A DNA stretch of 57,684 bases, taken from assembly GCF_002210435.1 (NCBI RefSeq), contig NZ_MZMV01000046.1:1-57684 (forward strand). The letters are read 5' to 3'. Below the pieces are notes generated by a model. That model was not told the origin of the DNA, ran no database searches, and was given only the letters and a program-made list of their open reading frames with translations. Position 1 is the first letter of the stretch. The number at the start of each line of letters is the position of its first letter. Shown in pieces: positions 24,239 to 32,125 of the stretch. The stretch is from Micromonospora wenchangensis (GTDB lineage: Bacteria; Actinomycetota; Actinomycetes; Mycobacteriales; Micromonosporaceae). A program made the position numbers and the translations under genes.

Positions 24239-24451
24239 ATGGCCGGGTCGCAGTCCTCCGACGGTCGGCTGTCGGACGTCAGGTTCCTCACGGTCGCCGA
24301 GGTCGCCTCGGTGATGCGGGTCTCCAAGATGACGGTCTACCGCCTGGTGCACAGCGGTGAACTCACCGCCGTGCGGGTGGGCCGGTCGTTCCGGGTGCCC
24401 GAGCACGCGGTGCACGACTATCTGCGGGGGGCGTTCCAGGAGACCGCCTGA
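24239..24451 (+). CDS. Small excisionase/MerR-type HTH protein (BldC-like family)
   Basis: DNA-binding protein of 70 residues consisting almost only of a winged helix-turn-helix: FLTVAEVASVMRVSKMTVYR (residues 16-35), then LVHSGELTAVRVGRSFRVPE and HAVHDYL. This is the excisionase-type helix-turn-helix shared by BldC and the mycobacterial Rv0500A. GGGTGAG lies ahead of the ATG. The next gene encodes bS22, as in mycobacteria. It is unlikely to be a phage excisionase because no integrase or attachment site is near. Targets unknown. Confidence 0.9.
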   Translation: MAGSQSSDGRLSDVRFLTVAEVASVMRVSKMTVYRLVHSGELTAVRVGRSFRVPEHAVHDYLRGAFQETA

Positions 24452-24658
24452 CCCGGCCGATCGCGACGTAACGGGCATCGACGGGGGCGCGTTGGTCCTG
24501 CTGACGCTCTCCGGCTACCCTGGAGCCCGATCTGACCGTGCGCCGGTGTGCCCCGACGCCACCAGGCTGGTCCAGGTCCGTTGTCCGTAAAGCGGCCACC
24601 GGCGTCACCATCTCGACGCCGAGGGTCCGTCCCGAACGTTGCATTGAAAGGCTGTCGT

Positions 24659-24760
24659 ATGGGCTCGGTGGTCAAGAAGCGTCGCAAGCGCATGGCTAAG
24701 AAGAAGCACCGCAAGCTGCTGCGCAAGACCCGCGTCCAGCGTCGCCGTCTCGGCAAGTGA
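24659..24760 (+). CDS. 30S ribosomal protein bS22-like (AURKAIP1/COX24 domain), 33 residues
   Basis: Very small, extremely basic protein: MGSVVKKRRKRMAKKKHRKL then LRKTRVQRRRLGK. It matches the AURKAIP1/COX24 domain; the mycobacterial counterpart (Rv0500B position) is the ribosomal protein bS22 found near the decoding centre. GAAAGG lies seven bases before the ATG at 24659. The stop overlaps a possible GTG start (24757) of the epimerase frame. It is easily missed in annotation, but its composition and conserved neighbourhood make it secure. Confidence 0.93.
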   Translation: MGSVVKKRRKRMAKKKHRKLLRKTRVQRRRLGK

Positions 24761-24879
24761 CCGACGCCGGGTCACCCCCGGCGTCCGGCACCACTTGCCA
24801 TCTGTCGACCCCCGGAGGCTCAGGTGATCAGGCCGCGGACATCCCGGCTCGATCTCTCCTGCCGGTCAGGGCGTGCACG

Positions 24880-25953
24880 ATGACCCCCGGTGGCACCCCA
24901 GGTGCTCCGGGGGTCGTCGTCGTGACCGGGGTCGGTCGTTACCTCGGTGCGCACGTCGCCGCCCGGCTCGCCGCCGACCCCCGGATCGAACGGGTGATCG
25001 GCATCGACCCGGCCACCCCCGGCCCCGAGTTCGCCGGCCTGCTCGACCGGGTGGAACGCATCCGGCTGGACCTCGACTCGCTCGGCGGGCTGCTGGCCGA
25101 CCTCGACGTCGCCGCCGTGGTCCACCTCGCCCTGGTCACCGCCCCCGACCCGCAGCACGGCGGACGGGCAGCGATGAAGGAACAGAACGTCATCGGCACC
25201 ATGCAGCTCCTCGCCGCCTGCCAGCGGGCACCCCGGCTGCGCAAGCTGGTGGTCCGGTCGTCGACCGCCGCCTACGGCGCGTCCTTCCGCGACCCGGCGG
25301 TCTTCACCGAGGAGACCGAGCCCCGCGAGGTGCCGCGCGGCGGCTTCGGCCGCGACATCCTCGACATCGAGGGGTACGTGCGCGGCTTCCGCCGCCGTCG
25401 GCCCGACGTGACCGCGACGGTGCTGCGGTTCGCCCCGTTCATCGGCTCCACCGCCGACACCACGCTCACCCGCTACCTCTCCCAGCCGGTGGTGCCCACC
25501 GTCTTCGGCCGTGACCCCCGGCTCCAGTTCGTGCACTTCGACGACGCCCTCGAGGTGCTGCACCGGTCCGTCGCCGAGGACCATCCGGGCACGTACAACG
25601 TGGCCGGGCCGGGGGTGCTCTCGCTGTCCCAGGCGATCCGCCGGGCCGGCCGGGTGGCCGTGCCGGTGTGGGAGCCGGGGCTGTCCGGGGCCGCCGCGAT
25701 CGCCCGTAACCTCGGCTTCGGCCGCTACGGCCTCGACCAGGTCGACCTGATCGTGCACGGCCGGGTGGTCGACACCCGCCGGCTGACCCGGGAGTACGGC
25801 TTCACCCCGCGCACCACGGCAGCGGCGTTCGACGACTTCGTCCGGGCCCACCACGGCGGTGTGGTGGTCACCCCGGACCGGCTCGCCGCCGCCGAGCAGG
25901 TGGTGCTGGAGAGCATCCGGCAGGTCCGCTCCGCCGTCCGGGACCGTACGTGA
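24880..25953 (+). CDS. NAD-dependent epimerase/dehydratase (SDR extended family)
   Basis: Protein of 357 residues with an N-terminal Rossmann segment VVVVTGVGRYLGAHVAARL, close to the GxxGxxG NAD-binding pattern. VVRSSTAAYGAS holds the catalytic Ser/Thr region. Canonical YxxxK is replaced by a D-I-L-D-I-E-G-Y-V-R region, as in the GalE2/Rv0501 subgroup. The motif GRDPRLQFVHFDDALEVL is typical of the family. Start uncertain: ATG 24880 or GTG 24757, the latter overlapping the bS22 stop. The stop overlaps the GTG of the acyltransferase (GTGA). Substrate unknown; nucleotide-sugar chemistry is inferred. Confidence 0.85.
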   Translation: MTPGGTPGAPGVVVVTGVGRYLGAHVAARLAADPRIERVIGIDPATPGPEFAGLLDRVERIRLDLDSLGGLLADLDVAAVVHLALVTAPDPQHGGRAAMKEQNVIGTMQLLAACQRAPRLRKLVVRSSTAAYGASFRDPAVFTEETEPREVPRGGFGRDILDIEGYVRGFRRRRPDVTATVLRFAPFIGSTADTTLTRYLSQPVVPTVFGRDPRLQFVHFDDALEVLHRSVAEDHPGTYNVAGPGVLSLSQAIRRAGRVAVPVWEPGLSGAAAIARNLGFGRYGLDQVDLIVHGRVVDTRRLTREYGFTPRTTAAAFDDFVRAHHGGVVVTPDRLAAAEQVVLESIRQVRSAVRDRT

Positions 25954-26954
25954 CCGCGCAGAACGGCCACCGTCGGCTCACCACGACACCCGCCCCCGCC
26001 TCGCGCAACGGGTCGGGCCCCGACCCGACCGTCCCCGCGACGACCCACCCCACCCCGGCCGGCTCCGGTTCAGCCGCCTCCGGTGCGGGTTCCCCCGTGG
26101 TGGAGCGGCCCGGTGACCAGTGGGACCGCCGGGTCGCCTCCGGGCTGGCGTTCCTGCGCCGCCGCCTGTCCGGCCAGTACGAGGTGGACGAGTTCGGCTT
26201 CGATCCGGAGCTGACCGGGACGGTCTTCCACCCGCTGCTGCGGCTGCTCTACCGCGACTGGTTCCGTACCGAGGTCACCGGCCTGGAACACGTGCCCGCC
26301 GACGGCGCCGGCCTGGTGGTCGGCAACCACTCCGGCACGGTGGCCCTGGACGCGCTGATCCTCTCCGCGGCCCTGCACGACCAGCATCCCGCCCACCGCT
26401 ACCTGCGGTTGCTCGGCGCGGACCTGGTCTTCCGGATGCCCGTCGTCTCCGAGCTGGCCCGCAAGACCGGCGGTACGGTCGCCTGCAACCCGGACGCCGA
26501 GCGGCTGCTCGGCAACGGCGAGCTGGTGGGCGTCTTCCCGGAGGGGTTCAAGGGCATCGGCAAGCTCTACTCCGACCGCTACAAGCTGCAACGCTTCGGT
26601 CGGGGCGGCTTCGTCTCGGCGGCGCTGCGCACCGGCACCCCGATCGTCCCGGTCGCCATCGTCGGCGGCGAGGAGATCTATCCGATGCTGGCCGACATCA
26701 AGCCGCTGGCCCGGCTGCTCAAGCTGCCCTACTTCCCGGTCACCCCGACGTTCCCGTGGCTGGGGCCGCTGGGCATGGTGCCGCTGCCGAGCAAGTGGTT
26801 GATCGAGTTCTGCCCGCCGATCCCGACCGCGCACCTGACCGACTCGGCCGACGACCCGCTGGTCGTGTTCAACCTCGCCGACCAGGTCCGGGAGACCATC
26901 CAGCAGACCCTGCACCAGCTACTGGAACGCCGCCCCGACCCGTTCGGCCCCTGA
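25950..26954 (+). CDS. Lysophospholipid acyltransferase family protein (PlsC-like)
   Basis: Membrane-associated acyltransferase of 334 residues. The catalytic HX4D-type motif is NHSGTVALD (H127, D132-134 region), followed by the acceptor-binding FPEGFKGIGK near 195 and TPIVPVAIVGGEE. The first 55 residues are low-complexity Pro/Thr/Ser-rich and probably disordered. The GTG start overlaps the epimerase stop by four bases, so the two genes are translationally coupled, as are Rv0501 and Rv0502. It probably acylates a glycerophospholipid or glycolipid precursor at the membrane. Confidence 0.92.
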   Translation: MTAQNGHRRLTTTPAPASRNGSGPDPTVPATTHPTPAGSGSAASGAGSPVVERPGDQWDRRVASGLAFLRRRLSGQYEVDEFGFDPELTGTVFHPLLRLLYRDWFRTEVTGLEHVPADGAGLVVGNHSGTVALDALILSAALHDQHPAHRYLRLLGADLVFRMPVVSELARKTGGTVACNPDAERLLGNGELVGVFPEGFKGIGKLYSDRYKLQRFGRGGFVSAALRTGTPIVPVAIVGGEEIYPMLADIKPLARLLKLPYFPVTPTFPWLGPLGMVPLPSKWLIEFCPPIPTAHLTDSADDPLVVFNLADQVRETIQQTLHQLLERRPDPFGP

Positions 26955-26996
26955 CCGCTCCCGCCCCCGGTGCCCCGGGCAACGCGGTGGCCCCGG

Positions 26997-27866
26997 TCAG
27001 GCCGGGCGGCGGCGTCGGTGCAGCGCCCGACCGGCGGAGACCGCGCCGGCCAGCAACCCGAGCGCGGCCGTCGACGGTACGGCGATCCGCGCGGCCCGGC
27101 GACCGGTGCGGAAGTCCCGCACCTCCCAGCCCCGTTCCCGGGCCACCCGCAGCAACGCGCCGTCCGGGTTGACCGCCACCGCGCGTCCCACCGCGGTGAG
27201 CATCGGCAGGTCGTTGCTGGAGTCGCTGTAGGCGGTGCAGCGGGGCAGGTCGAGCCCTTCGACCGTGGCGAGTTGGCTGACCGCCTCGGCCTTGGCCGGC
27301 CCGTGCATCAGCTCGCCCACCAGCCGACCGGTGTAGGTCCCGTCGACCACCTCGGCGACGGTGCCGATCGCGCCGGTCAGACCGAGTCGGGCGGCGATCA
27401 CCCGGCCGATCTCCACCGGCGCGGCGCTGACCAGCCAGACCCGCTGCCCGGCGTCGAGGTGCCGCTGGGCGAGCCGACGGGTGCCGGCCCAGATCCGGGG
27501 TGCCATCAACTCGTCGAAGATCTCCTCGGCGAGCCGTTCGACGTCACCGACCCGCCAGCCCTCGACGAAGGCGAGGGCGGCCTGCCGGGCCTGCGACATG
27601 TCGCCGGCGTGCTCGGTGGCCAGCACCCGGTACCGGGTCTGCTGCCAGGCGAACCGGGCCAGGTCGCCGGTGGTGAAGTAGCGGCGGGCGGCGAGCCCCC
27701 GGGCGAACCAGTAGATCGACGCACCGCGCATCATCGTGTTGTCGACGTCGAAGAACGCGGCGGCGCGGGGGTCGGTCGGCGTGGGCCCGACGGCCGTCGC
27801 GTCCGCCCAGCCGGTGGTGTGTCCGTGGGCGTCGGTGCTGACCGTGACCCTGCGGGTGCCGGCCAT
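26997..27866 (-). CDS. HAD-IB family hydrolase (SerB1-like phosphatase)
   Basis: Haloacid-dehalogenase phosphatase of 289 residues. Motif I AAFFDVDNTMMRG supplies the nucleophilic aspartate, VSAAP is motif II, the KAEAVSQL lysine is motif III, and YSDSSNDLPMLTAVG is motif IV. A hydrophobic, basic C-terminal tail (ALGLLAGAVSAGRALHRRRR) may contact the membrane. It fits the SerB1/Rv0505c group, named after phosphoserine phosphatase but of uncertain substrate. The ATG at 27866 is chosen because GGAGGGAGG precedes it; TAGGCT at 27905-27900 would give a leader of about 30 bases. Confidence 0.9.
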   Translation of the reverse strand: MAGTRRVTVSTDAHGHTTGWADATAVGPTPTDPRAAAFFDVDNTMMRGASIYWFARGLAARRYFTTGDLARFAWQQTRYRVLATEHAGDMSQARQAALAFVEGWRVGDVERLAEEIFDELMAPRIWAGTRRLAQRHLDAGQRVWLVSAAPVEIGRVIAARLGLTGAIGTVAEVVDGTYTGRLVGELMHGPAKAEAVSQLATVEGLDLPRCTAYSDSSNDLPMLTAVGRAVAVNPDGALLRVARERGWEVRDFRTGRRAARIAVPSTAALGLLAGAVSAGRALHRRRRPA

Positions 27867-27899
27867 GGCACCTCCCTCCGACGAGCGACCCTGCATGAT

Positions 27900-27905
27900 C
27901 GAGCC
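27900..27905 (-). promoter_or_regulatory. -10 element (TAGGCT) for the SerB1-like gene
   Basis: Minus-strand TAGGCT lies 33 bases before the ATG at 27866, which has a strong GGAGGGAGG ribosome binding site, so this is a short-leader transcript. Confidence 0.45.
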
Positions 27906-27971
27906 TAGTCCGGGCGTGGACCGTGGCCGACCGGTCGGCGCGGGAACTGTGGCGTGCGGCTCCGTCGCCGG

Positions 27972-28835
27972 TCAGCGGTCGGTCGGGCAGGTGCCGGGCA
28001 CCGGGCCGAGGGCGTCGCTGCCGACCGGGGCGGGCAGCGCGCAGCCGAGCGCGGTCCGCAGCGCGTCGGAGCGCCGGCGGATGGCGTCGAGCAGGGCGAG
28101 GGACTGCCGGGTGCGTTCCCGTTCGGCGGAGCCGGCCCCGTCGAGCAGGCCACCGACCGCCCGGCGCTGCCCGCTGACGAAGGTGTTCACCGCGTCCAGC
28201 GCCGCCGGATCGCCGTGCTGCACGGCACCGCCGGTGAGCAGTCGTACGCCCTGGCGGGTGTCGGCGTCCATGTCGTCGAGGACCGCGTCGAACCCGGTCG
28301 CGTCGTCGCGGAGCGTGGCCGCCTCGTCGAGCCGGGTCCGGGCGAAGTCGAGGAAGAGCTGCCCCCGGCTGACGTCCGAGCTGGCCAGGGCGAGTTGAGC
28401 GCGTTCGGTGGAGCGCTTCATGCCGTACAGGGCGTCGCCCGGCACCGCGTTCTCGCTGGCGGCCGAGATGCCGGAGACGGCGACCGCCCCGGCCGCGATG
28501 CCGACCAGGATGGCACCCCGGGCCCGGGCCCGTCGGGCGGTCGCCCCGCCGAGCAGGGAGCCCCGGCCGGTGACCTGCGACGTGGCGTCGGTGACCGGTT
28601 CGGCGGCGTGCCCGCGTTCGGCGGCGGCCACCAGCATGGCCCGCAGGCCGGCGCGGAACTCGACGTCCACCTGGATGTCGGGTCGCTCGGCGACGAGCCG
28701 CTGCCCGACCGTCACGAGCCTGGTGAGCTGGTCGTCGGCGCGGGACCGGACGTGGTGGCGACGGCCGCCGTTGGCCTCGTCGAGAAGCTGGGCGAAGCGT
28801 ACGGCCCGACGACGGGAGAAAAGGTCGCTGTCCAC
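27972..28835 (-). CDS. rsbN: Probable anti-sigma factor RsbN (DUF5667-type membrane protein)
   Basis: Protein of 287 residues. Residues 1-100 form a cytoplasmic region expected to hold the sigma factor; one membrane segment follows (about 107-126, GAILVGIAAGAVAVSGISAA). The outer part begins SENAVPGDALYGMKRSTERA, the DUF5667 signature, with helical repeats after it. In Streptomyces, RsbN is encoded directly downstream of bldN and inhibits it; the same order and a nearby rex-hem operon support this call. Start GTG 28835 has GAGAGGGG at a good distance. A 231-base gap before the gene leaves room for its own promoter. Confidence 0.8.
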   Translation of the reverse strand: MDSDLFSRRRAVRFAQLLDEANGGRRHHVRSRADDQLTRLVTVGQRLVAERPDIQVDVEFRAGLRAMLVAAAERGHAAEPVTDATSQVTGRGSLLGGATARRARARGAILVGIAAGAVAVSGISAASENAVPGDALYGMKRSTERAQLALASSDVSRGQLFLDFARTRLDEAATLRDDATGFDAVLDDMDADTRQGVRLLTGGAVQHGDPAALDAVNTFVSGQRRAVGGLLDGAGSAERERTRQSLALLDAIRRRSDALRTALGCALPAPVGSDALGPVPGTCPTDR

Positions 28836-29066
28836 CGCAGGCACCCCCTCTCGCTGGTCACGGCCGGTCGGCCGCGGTGGTCCACGCGACCGGCGGCGGC
28901 GTGCACCGTCGTACCAGGGTCGTGGTCGGCGGCGCTGCTCCGGACCGGGACGGGTCCGGGGGACGCGCCGGACAACCACCGGCCGCACCCGGAGAAACGC
29001 TCCGCGCCGGGCCCCGGTTACGGGACGGTCGGGAGTGAAATCACGAAGAGTGATCGTCGCGGCAGG

Positions 29067-30098
29067 TCAGGGCTGGAAACCGTCCGGAAGCAGACGGGCC
29101 AGCGCGCGGACCGCCCGGTACTGCAACGCCTTGATCGCTCCCTCGTTCTTGCCCATCGCACGGGCGGTCTCGGCCACCGAGAGGCCCTGGAGGAAGCGGA
29201 GCACGATGCACTCCTGCTGCTCCGGGTTGAGCCGGGTGACGGCGGTGAGCAGCGCGACGTTGGTGACGTGTTCGACCACCGCCGCTTCGGGGCTGCCCTC
29301 CGGCCCCCGGTCCTCCCGGTCGGCGTCGAGCACGTCGCCGGTGGTCACCTCCAGCCGGTAGCGGCCGGACTTGAAGTGGTCGGCGACCAGGTTGCGGGCG
29401 ATGGTGACCAGCCAGGCGCCGAGGTCGCGGCCCTGCCAGGTGAAGCTGCCGATGCGCTTGAGGGCGCGCAGGAAGGTGTCCGAGGTCAGGTCCTCGGCCA
29501 GTTGCCGGTTGCCGACCCGGAAGTAGACGAACCGGAAGACGGTGTCCACGTACCGGTCGTAGATCAGGCCGAACGCCTCGGCCTCGCCGGCCTGGGCCCG
29601 CTCCACCAGCGTCCAGACCTCGGTGGCCGGGTCGGACGGGTCGGGGCGGCTCGGGAAGCCGGTGGGGGAGGTACCGGCGGGCGGCGCCGCGGTGGTGGGC
29701 GGTCCGGCGGCCGGCACCGCCGGCTGCGCGTCGGGCACGGCCGGGATCAGGGCGGTGTCGTCGGCGGGTACGGCCGGGATGACGGCGGTGTCGTCGGCGG
29801 GCACCACCGGGATCACGGCGGTCTCCCCGCCGGCCGGATCGGTGACGGCGGGCGGCTCACCGACCCGTCGGGTCTGCGTCGGCATGGGGGGCCGGGAGTG
29901 GGAGGTCACCCGGCCGGCCGGCGTGGCGTTGCCGCCGGGGGCGGCGGGCCGGGGGGCCGCCTCGTTGGGGTGCGGGCGCTGGTGCGGCCGGCGGGGCGTC
30001 GCCTCCGGGCGGGACGGGTCGAGCCGTTCGTTGACCGCCGCCCGGGGCGTCGGCCCGGTGAGTCCGGTGGGACGGTCCGGGTAGCCGAAGGCGGTCAC
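29067..30098 (-). CDS. bldN: ECF sigma factor of the BldN type with long N-terminal extension
   Basis: Sigma factor of 343 residues. Residues from about 158 carry region 2 (AFGLIYDRYVDTVFRFVYFR, then LAEDLTSDTFLRALKRIGSF) and region 4 (LNPEQQECIVLRFLQGLSVA, ETARAMGKNEGAIKALQYRA). The first 157 residues are Pro/Thr/Ala-rich and include three tandem copies of a T-A-V-I-P-A-V-P-A-D-D-like unit (about 93-123). Streptomyces BldN also has a long pro-sequence that is removed. GTG 30098 is chosen because GGGGAGG lies five bases upstream and it overlaps the stop of a small ORF. The role in aerial development or sporulation is inferred from homology. Confidence 0.88.
   Translation of the reverse strand: MTAFGYPDRPTGLTGPTPRAAVNERLDPSRPEATPRRPHQRPHPNEAAPRPAAPGGNATPAGRVTSHSRPPMPTQTRRVGEPPAVTDPAGGETAVIPVVPADDTAVIPAVPADDTALIPAVPDAQPAVPAAGPPTTAAPPAGTSPTGFPSRPDPSDPATEVWTLVERAQAGEAEAFGLIYDRYVDTVFRFVYFRVGNRQLAEDLTSDTFLRALKRIGSFTWQGRDLGAWLVTIARNLVADHFKSGRYRLEVTTGDVLDADREDRGPEGSPEAAVVEHVTNVALLTAVTRLNPEQQECIVLRFLQGLSVAETARAMGKNEGAIKALQYRAVRALARLLPDGFQP
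29730..29822 (-). repeat. 33-base tandem repeats inside the bldN pro-region
   Basis: About three copies of a 33-base unit encode TAVIPVVPADD, TAVIPAVPADD and TALIPAVPDAQ. The copies differ at a few positions. Repeat number may vary between strains because the segment is a disordered linker. Confidence 0.75.
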
Positions 30099-30247
30099 CG
30101 GGCCTCCCCGCAGCGGGTCACGACCGTGACCGGACGGCGGCGGGCGGCCGCCGTGCCGGGTCTGCCCCGGACGGGCAGGGCCGTGTGGGGGGGTGCCGAC
30201 GCGCGGCAGATCCCCTTGAGGTGCTGGTCCAATGCGCGCACAGGCAC
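30095..30247 (-). CDS. Small ORF (50 residues) overlapping and preceding bldN
   Basis: The ORF starts at GTG 30247 with an excellent ribosome binding site (GAGGAGG, five bases away) and ends in a TGA that overlaps the bldN GTG by GTGA. It would encode VPVRALDQHLKGICRASAPP, a middle basic segment and a tail VTVVTRCGEAR. No domain is recognised. The tight overlap suggests bldN translation is coupled to this ORF, as with a leader peptide. It could instead be an unannotated N-terminal coding remnant. Coding status is unproven; conservation of the peptide would decide it. Confidence 0.55.
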   Translation of the reverse strand: MPVRALDQHLKGICRASAPPHTALPVRGRPGTAAARRRPVTVVTRCGEAR

Positions 30248-30806
30248 GGGGGCCTCCTCGGGCTGAGGGGTGTCGACTCACGGCAAATGGGGTGAGCCGA
30301 CCCGAGTGATGATAGGGCCAACGTCACCCGCGTGTGCCAAGTCCGTTACACAGGGCCAAAGTATTTGCCCGGCCCGCCGACCCCTGGCGGACCGGTTGTC
30401 CGTCGTGGTCGGTTGACTTTCACGTCGCGACTTGTTCCCTGATGGAAATTGCAGCCCAGGGGGGTGGTGGAAGGTCCCCGACACCCCGCCCCGCAGCTCC
30501 GGCGACGGGTGCCCGCGGGTCCGCCCGGCGCGCCCCCGGGGGCGGTCGCGGCGGCCCCGTTCGGGTGGTCCGGTTGACGCTGCGTGACGGTTCGGTGTGT
30601 GGGCCTGGCCGGGCGGCCGACGGCGTGTCAGACTCAGCCACCGCGCGACCGGCTCGGGCGTCCCGGGTGTGCCGCACCCGGGGACGGGCGAGACTGGGCG
30701 GGTGCGCCCGGCCCGCCCCGGGCACCCGGCACCGGTGCGCAGCGGTCCGTCCACCGCGCGCATCCCCGTCGCGGCCGAGTCCGGCCGCCCTCACCCGGAG
30801 GTCCCG
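30248..30806. other. Intergenic region between bldN and the glutaredoxin gene
   Basis: No convincing gene occurs in these 559 bases. The part near bldN (30300-30360) is AT-richer and carries a TATCAT -10 candidate on the minus strand with a BldD-like site. The middle is GC-rich low-complexity sequence. Near the glutaredoxin gene, GAGACT (30690-30695) six bases before an in-frame GTG (30702) could start its transcript. Confidence 0.5.
30305..30328 (-). promoter_or_regulatory. Candidate bldN promoter with BldD-like half-sites
   Basis: On the plus strand AGTGA (30305-30309) and TCACC (30324-30328) are separated by 14 bases, resembling the BldD pattern AGTGA-N-TCACC. On the minus strand TATCAT (30314-30309), a good -10, overlaps the first half-site. 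BldD represses bldN in Streptomyces. The spacing here is longer than in many known sites, so the match is tentative. Confidence 0.45.
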
Positions 30807-31061
30807 ATGTCCACTGCCGCCCGGCTCGCCCTGATCACCCGGCCCGGTTGCCACCTGTGCGACGACGCCAAGGCCGCGCTGGACCGGGTGGTGGCGGTCA
30901 CCGGGGACCGGTGGGTGGAGAGGGACGTCACCGGCGACGTGGAGCTGGAGCGCGAGTACGGCGACCGGCTGCCGGTGGTGCTGCTCGACGGCAAGGAGCA
31001 CGGCTACTGGCGGGTGGAGGAGGAGCGGTTGCTGCGCGACCTGACCACCCCCCAGCTCTAG
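30807..31061 (+). CDS. Glutaredoxin-family (DUF836-type) thiol-disulfide protein
   Basis: Small cytoplasmic thioredoxin-fold protein of 84 residues with the redox motif RPGCHLCDDAK (C15, C18) and a cis-proline loop GDRLPVVLLDGKEHGYW. The family resembles NrdH/glutaredoxin-like proteins; the mycobacterial counterpart in this position is Rv0508, upstream of hemA. CGGAGG lies ahead of the ATG. An in-frame GTG at 30702 would add 35 residues without family similarity. Probable role: reduction of protein disulphides, with mycothiol or thioredoxin as electron source. Confidence 0.9.
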   Translation: MSTAARLALITRPGCHLCDDAKAALDRVVAVTGDRWVERDVTGDVELEREYGDRLPVVLLDGKEHGYWRVEEERLLRDLTTPQL

Positions 31062-31217
31062 GGTGGCGCGGATCACCCTGGGTCATCGAGCGAGCGCGAT
31101 TGGTGAGAGAAGTCGGGATTGCGCAATAATCGCGCGGCGGCACCGCTGGCGTGCCCGATCGATCTTGCGGGATGGGGGAGCAGGTGCACGGGGGCCGCGA
31201 TTCAGCAAGATCGCGAT

Positions 31218-31246
31218 TTGTGCACGTCTTCACAAGCGCCTACTCT
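31218..31246 (+). promoter_or_regulatory. rex-hem promoter with Rex operator
   Basis: TTGTGCACGTCTTCACAA (31218-31235) matches the Rex operator TGTGAACGCGTTCACA at 13 of 16 central positions. The same bases provide a -35 (TTGTGC, 31218-31223). A 17-base spacer later comes the -10 TACTCT (31241-31246). Rex bound here would block polymerase, so the operon should be induced when NADH rises. The transcript would carry a leader of about 100 bases before the rex ATG. Confidence 0.8.
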
Positions 31247-31354
31247 GTAGTTTCGACGCGCCCTGCTAGCACGGCCGGCTCGCCCGGCCACCGGCGGGGG
31301 TCCCCCAACGGGCGGGCACCGGAGCCGGCCGAGGATCGCACCGCACGGAGTCTC

Positions 31355-32125
31355 ATGAGTCAGCACCGTCACCCTGGCGCGCCCGGCCGCGCCGGTGCCG
31401 TACCGGCGCTCCCGGACCTCCCGGAGGCGACCGTCGCGCGGCTCCCCGAGTATCTCCGCGCCCTGCACAACCTCGCCGACGCCGGCCACGAGACGGTCTC
31501 CAGCGAGGGGCTGGCCGGGGCCGCCGGGGTCAACTCGGCCAAGCTCCGCAAGGACCTCTCCCACCTCGGCTCGTACGGCACCCGGGGGGTCGGCTACGAC
31601 GTCGCCCTGCTGATCGACCAGATCGAGTTCGTGCTCGGGCTCACCCAGCGCCGGGCGGTCGCCCTGGTCGGGGTGGGTAACCTCGGTCACGCCCTGGCCG
31701 GCTACGACGGCTTCGCCAGCCGGGGTTTCCGGATCGCGGCCCTGTTCGACGCCGACGCGTCCCGGGTCGGCGAGATGATCAACGGGTTGGTCGTCCGGCA
31801 CATCGACGAGCTGCCCCGGGTCGCCGCCGAGGAGGCGATCTCGATCGGCGTGATCGCCACTCCCGCGCCGGCCGCCCAGGCGGTGGCCGAACAGTTGGTC
31901 GCCGTCGGCGTCACGAGCATCCTCAACTTCGCGCCGTGCGTACTCTCGGTGCCGGACGGGGTCGACGTGCGCAAGGTCGATCTCGCCATCGAGCTCCAGA
32001 TCCTGTCCTTCCACGAGCACCGCAAGGCGTCGTTGACCGCGCTGCCCGCCGCCGGCGGCTCCGCCCTCACCGCCCTGCCCGGCGGGCTCGCGACCCCCGA
32101 CACCCAGGAGGCGATCGGCACGTGA
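31355..32125 (+). CDS. rex: Redox-sensing transcriptional repressor Rex
   Basis: Repressor of 256 residues that reads the NADH/NAD+ ratio. The N-terminal winged helix (ATVARLPEYLRALHNLADAG, then LRKDLSHLGSYGTRGVGYDV) binds the operator; the Rossmann domain starts at VALVGVGNLGHALAGYDGF. The C-terminal swapped helix is followed by an Ala/Leu-rich tail. GGAG precedes the ATG at 31355. It is the first gene of rex-hemA-hemC-hemD, with its stop overlapping the hemA GTG (GTGA), as in Streptomyces. A Rex operator lies in its own promoter, so autoregulation is expected. Confidence 0.96.
   Translation: MSQHRHPGAPGRAGAVPALPDLPEATVARLPEYLRALHNLADAGHETVSSEGLAGAAGVNSAKLRKDLSHLGSYGTRGVGYDVALLIDQIEFVLGLTQRRAVALVGVGNLGHALAGYDGFASRGFRIAALFDADASRVGEMINGLVVRHIDELPRVAAEEAISIGVIATPAPAAQAVAEQLVAVGVTSILNFAPCVLSVPDGVDVRKVDLAIELQILSFHEHRKASLTALPAAGGSALTALPGGLATPDTQEAIGT

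Noticed and set aside
24239..24451. Excisionase-like gene as a trace of a prophage or integrative element
   Set aside because: No integrase, attachment repeats or tRNA; the gene sits in a conserved housekeeping string.
29730..29822. 33-base repeats considered as a CRISPR-like array
   Set aside because: Units are directly adjacent without spacers, vary between copies, and keep the bldN reading frame.
31160..31213. Inverted CGATCTTGC/GCAAGATCG pair upstream of rex as a second operator
   Set aside because: Arms are only nine bases and 36 bases apart, with no resemblance to a Rex site.
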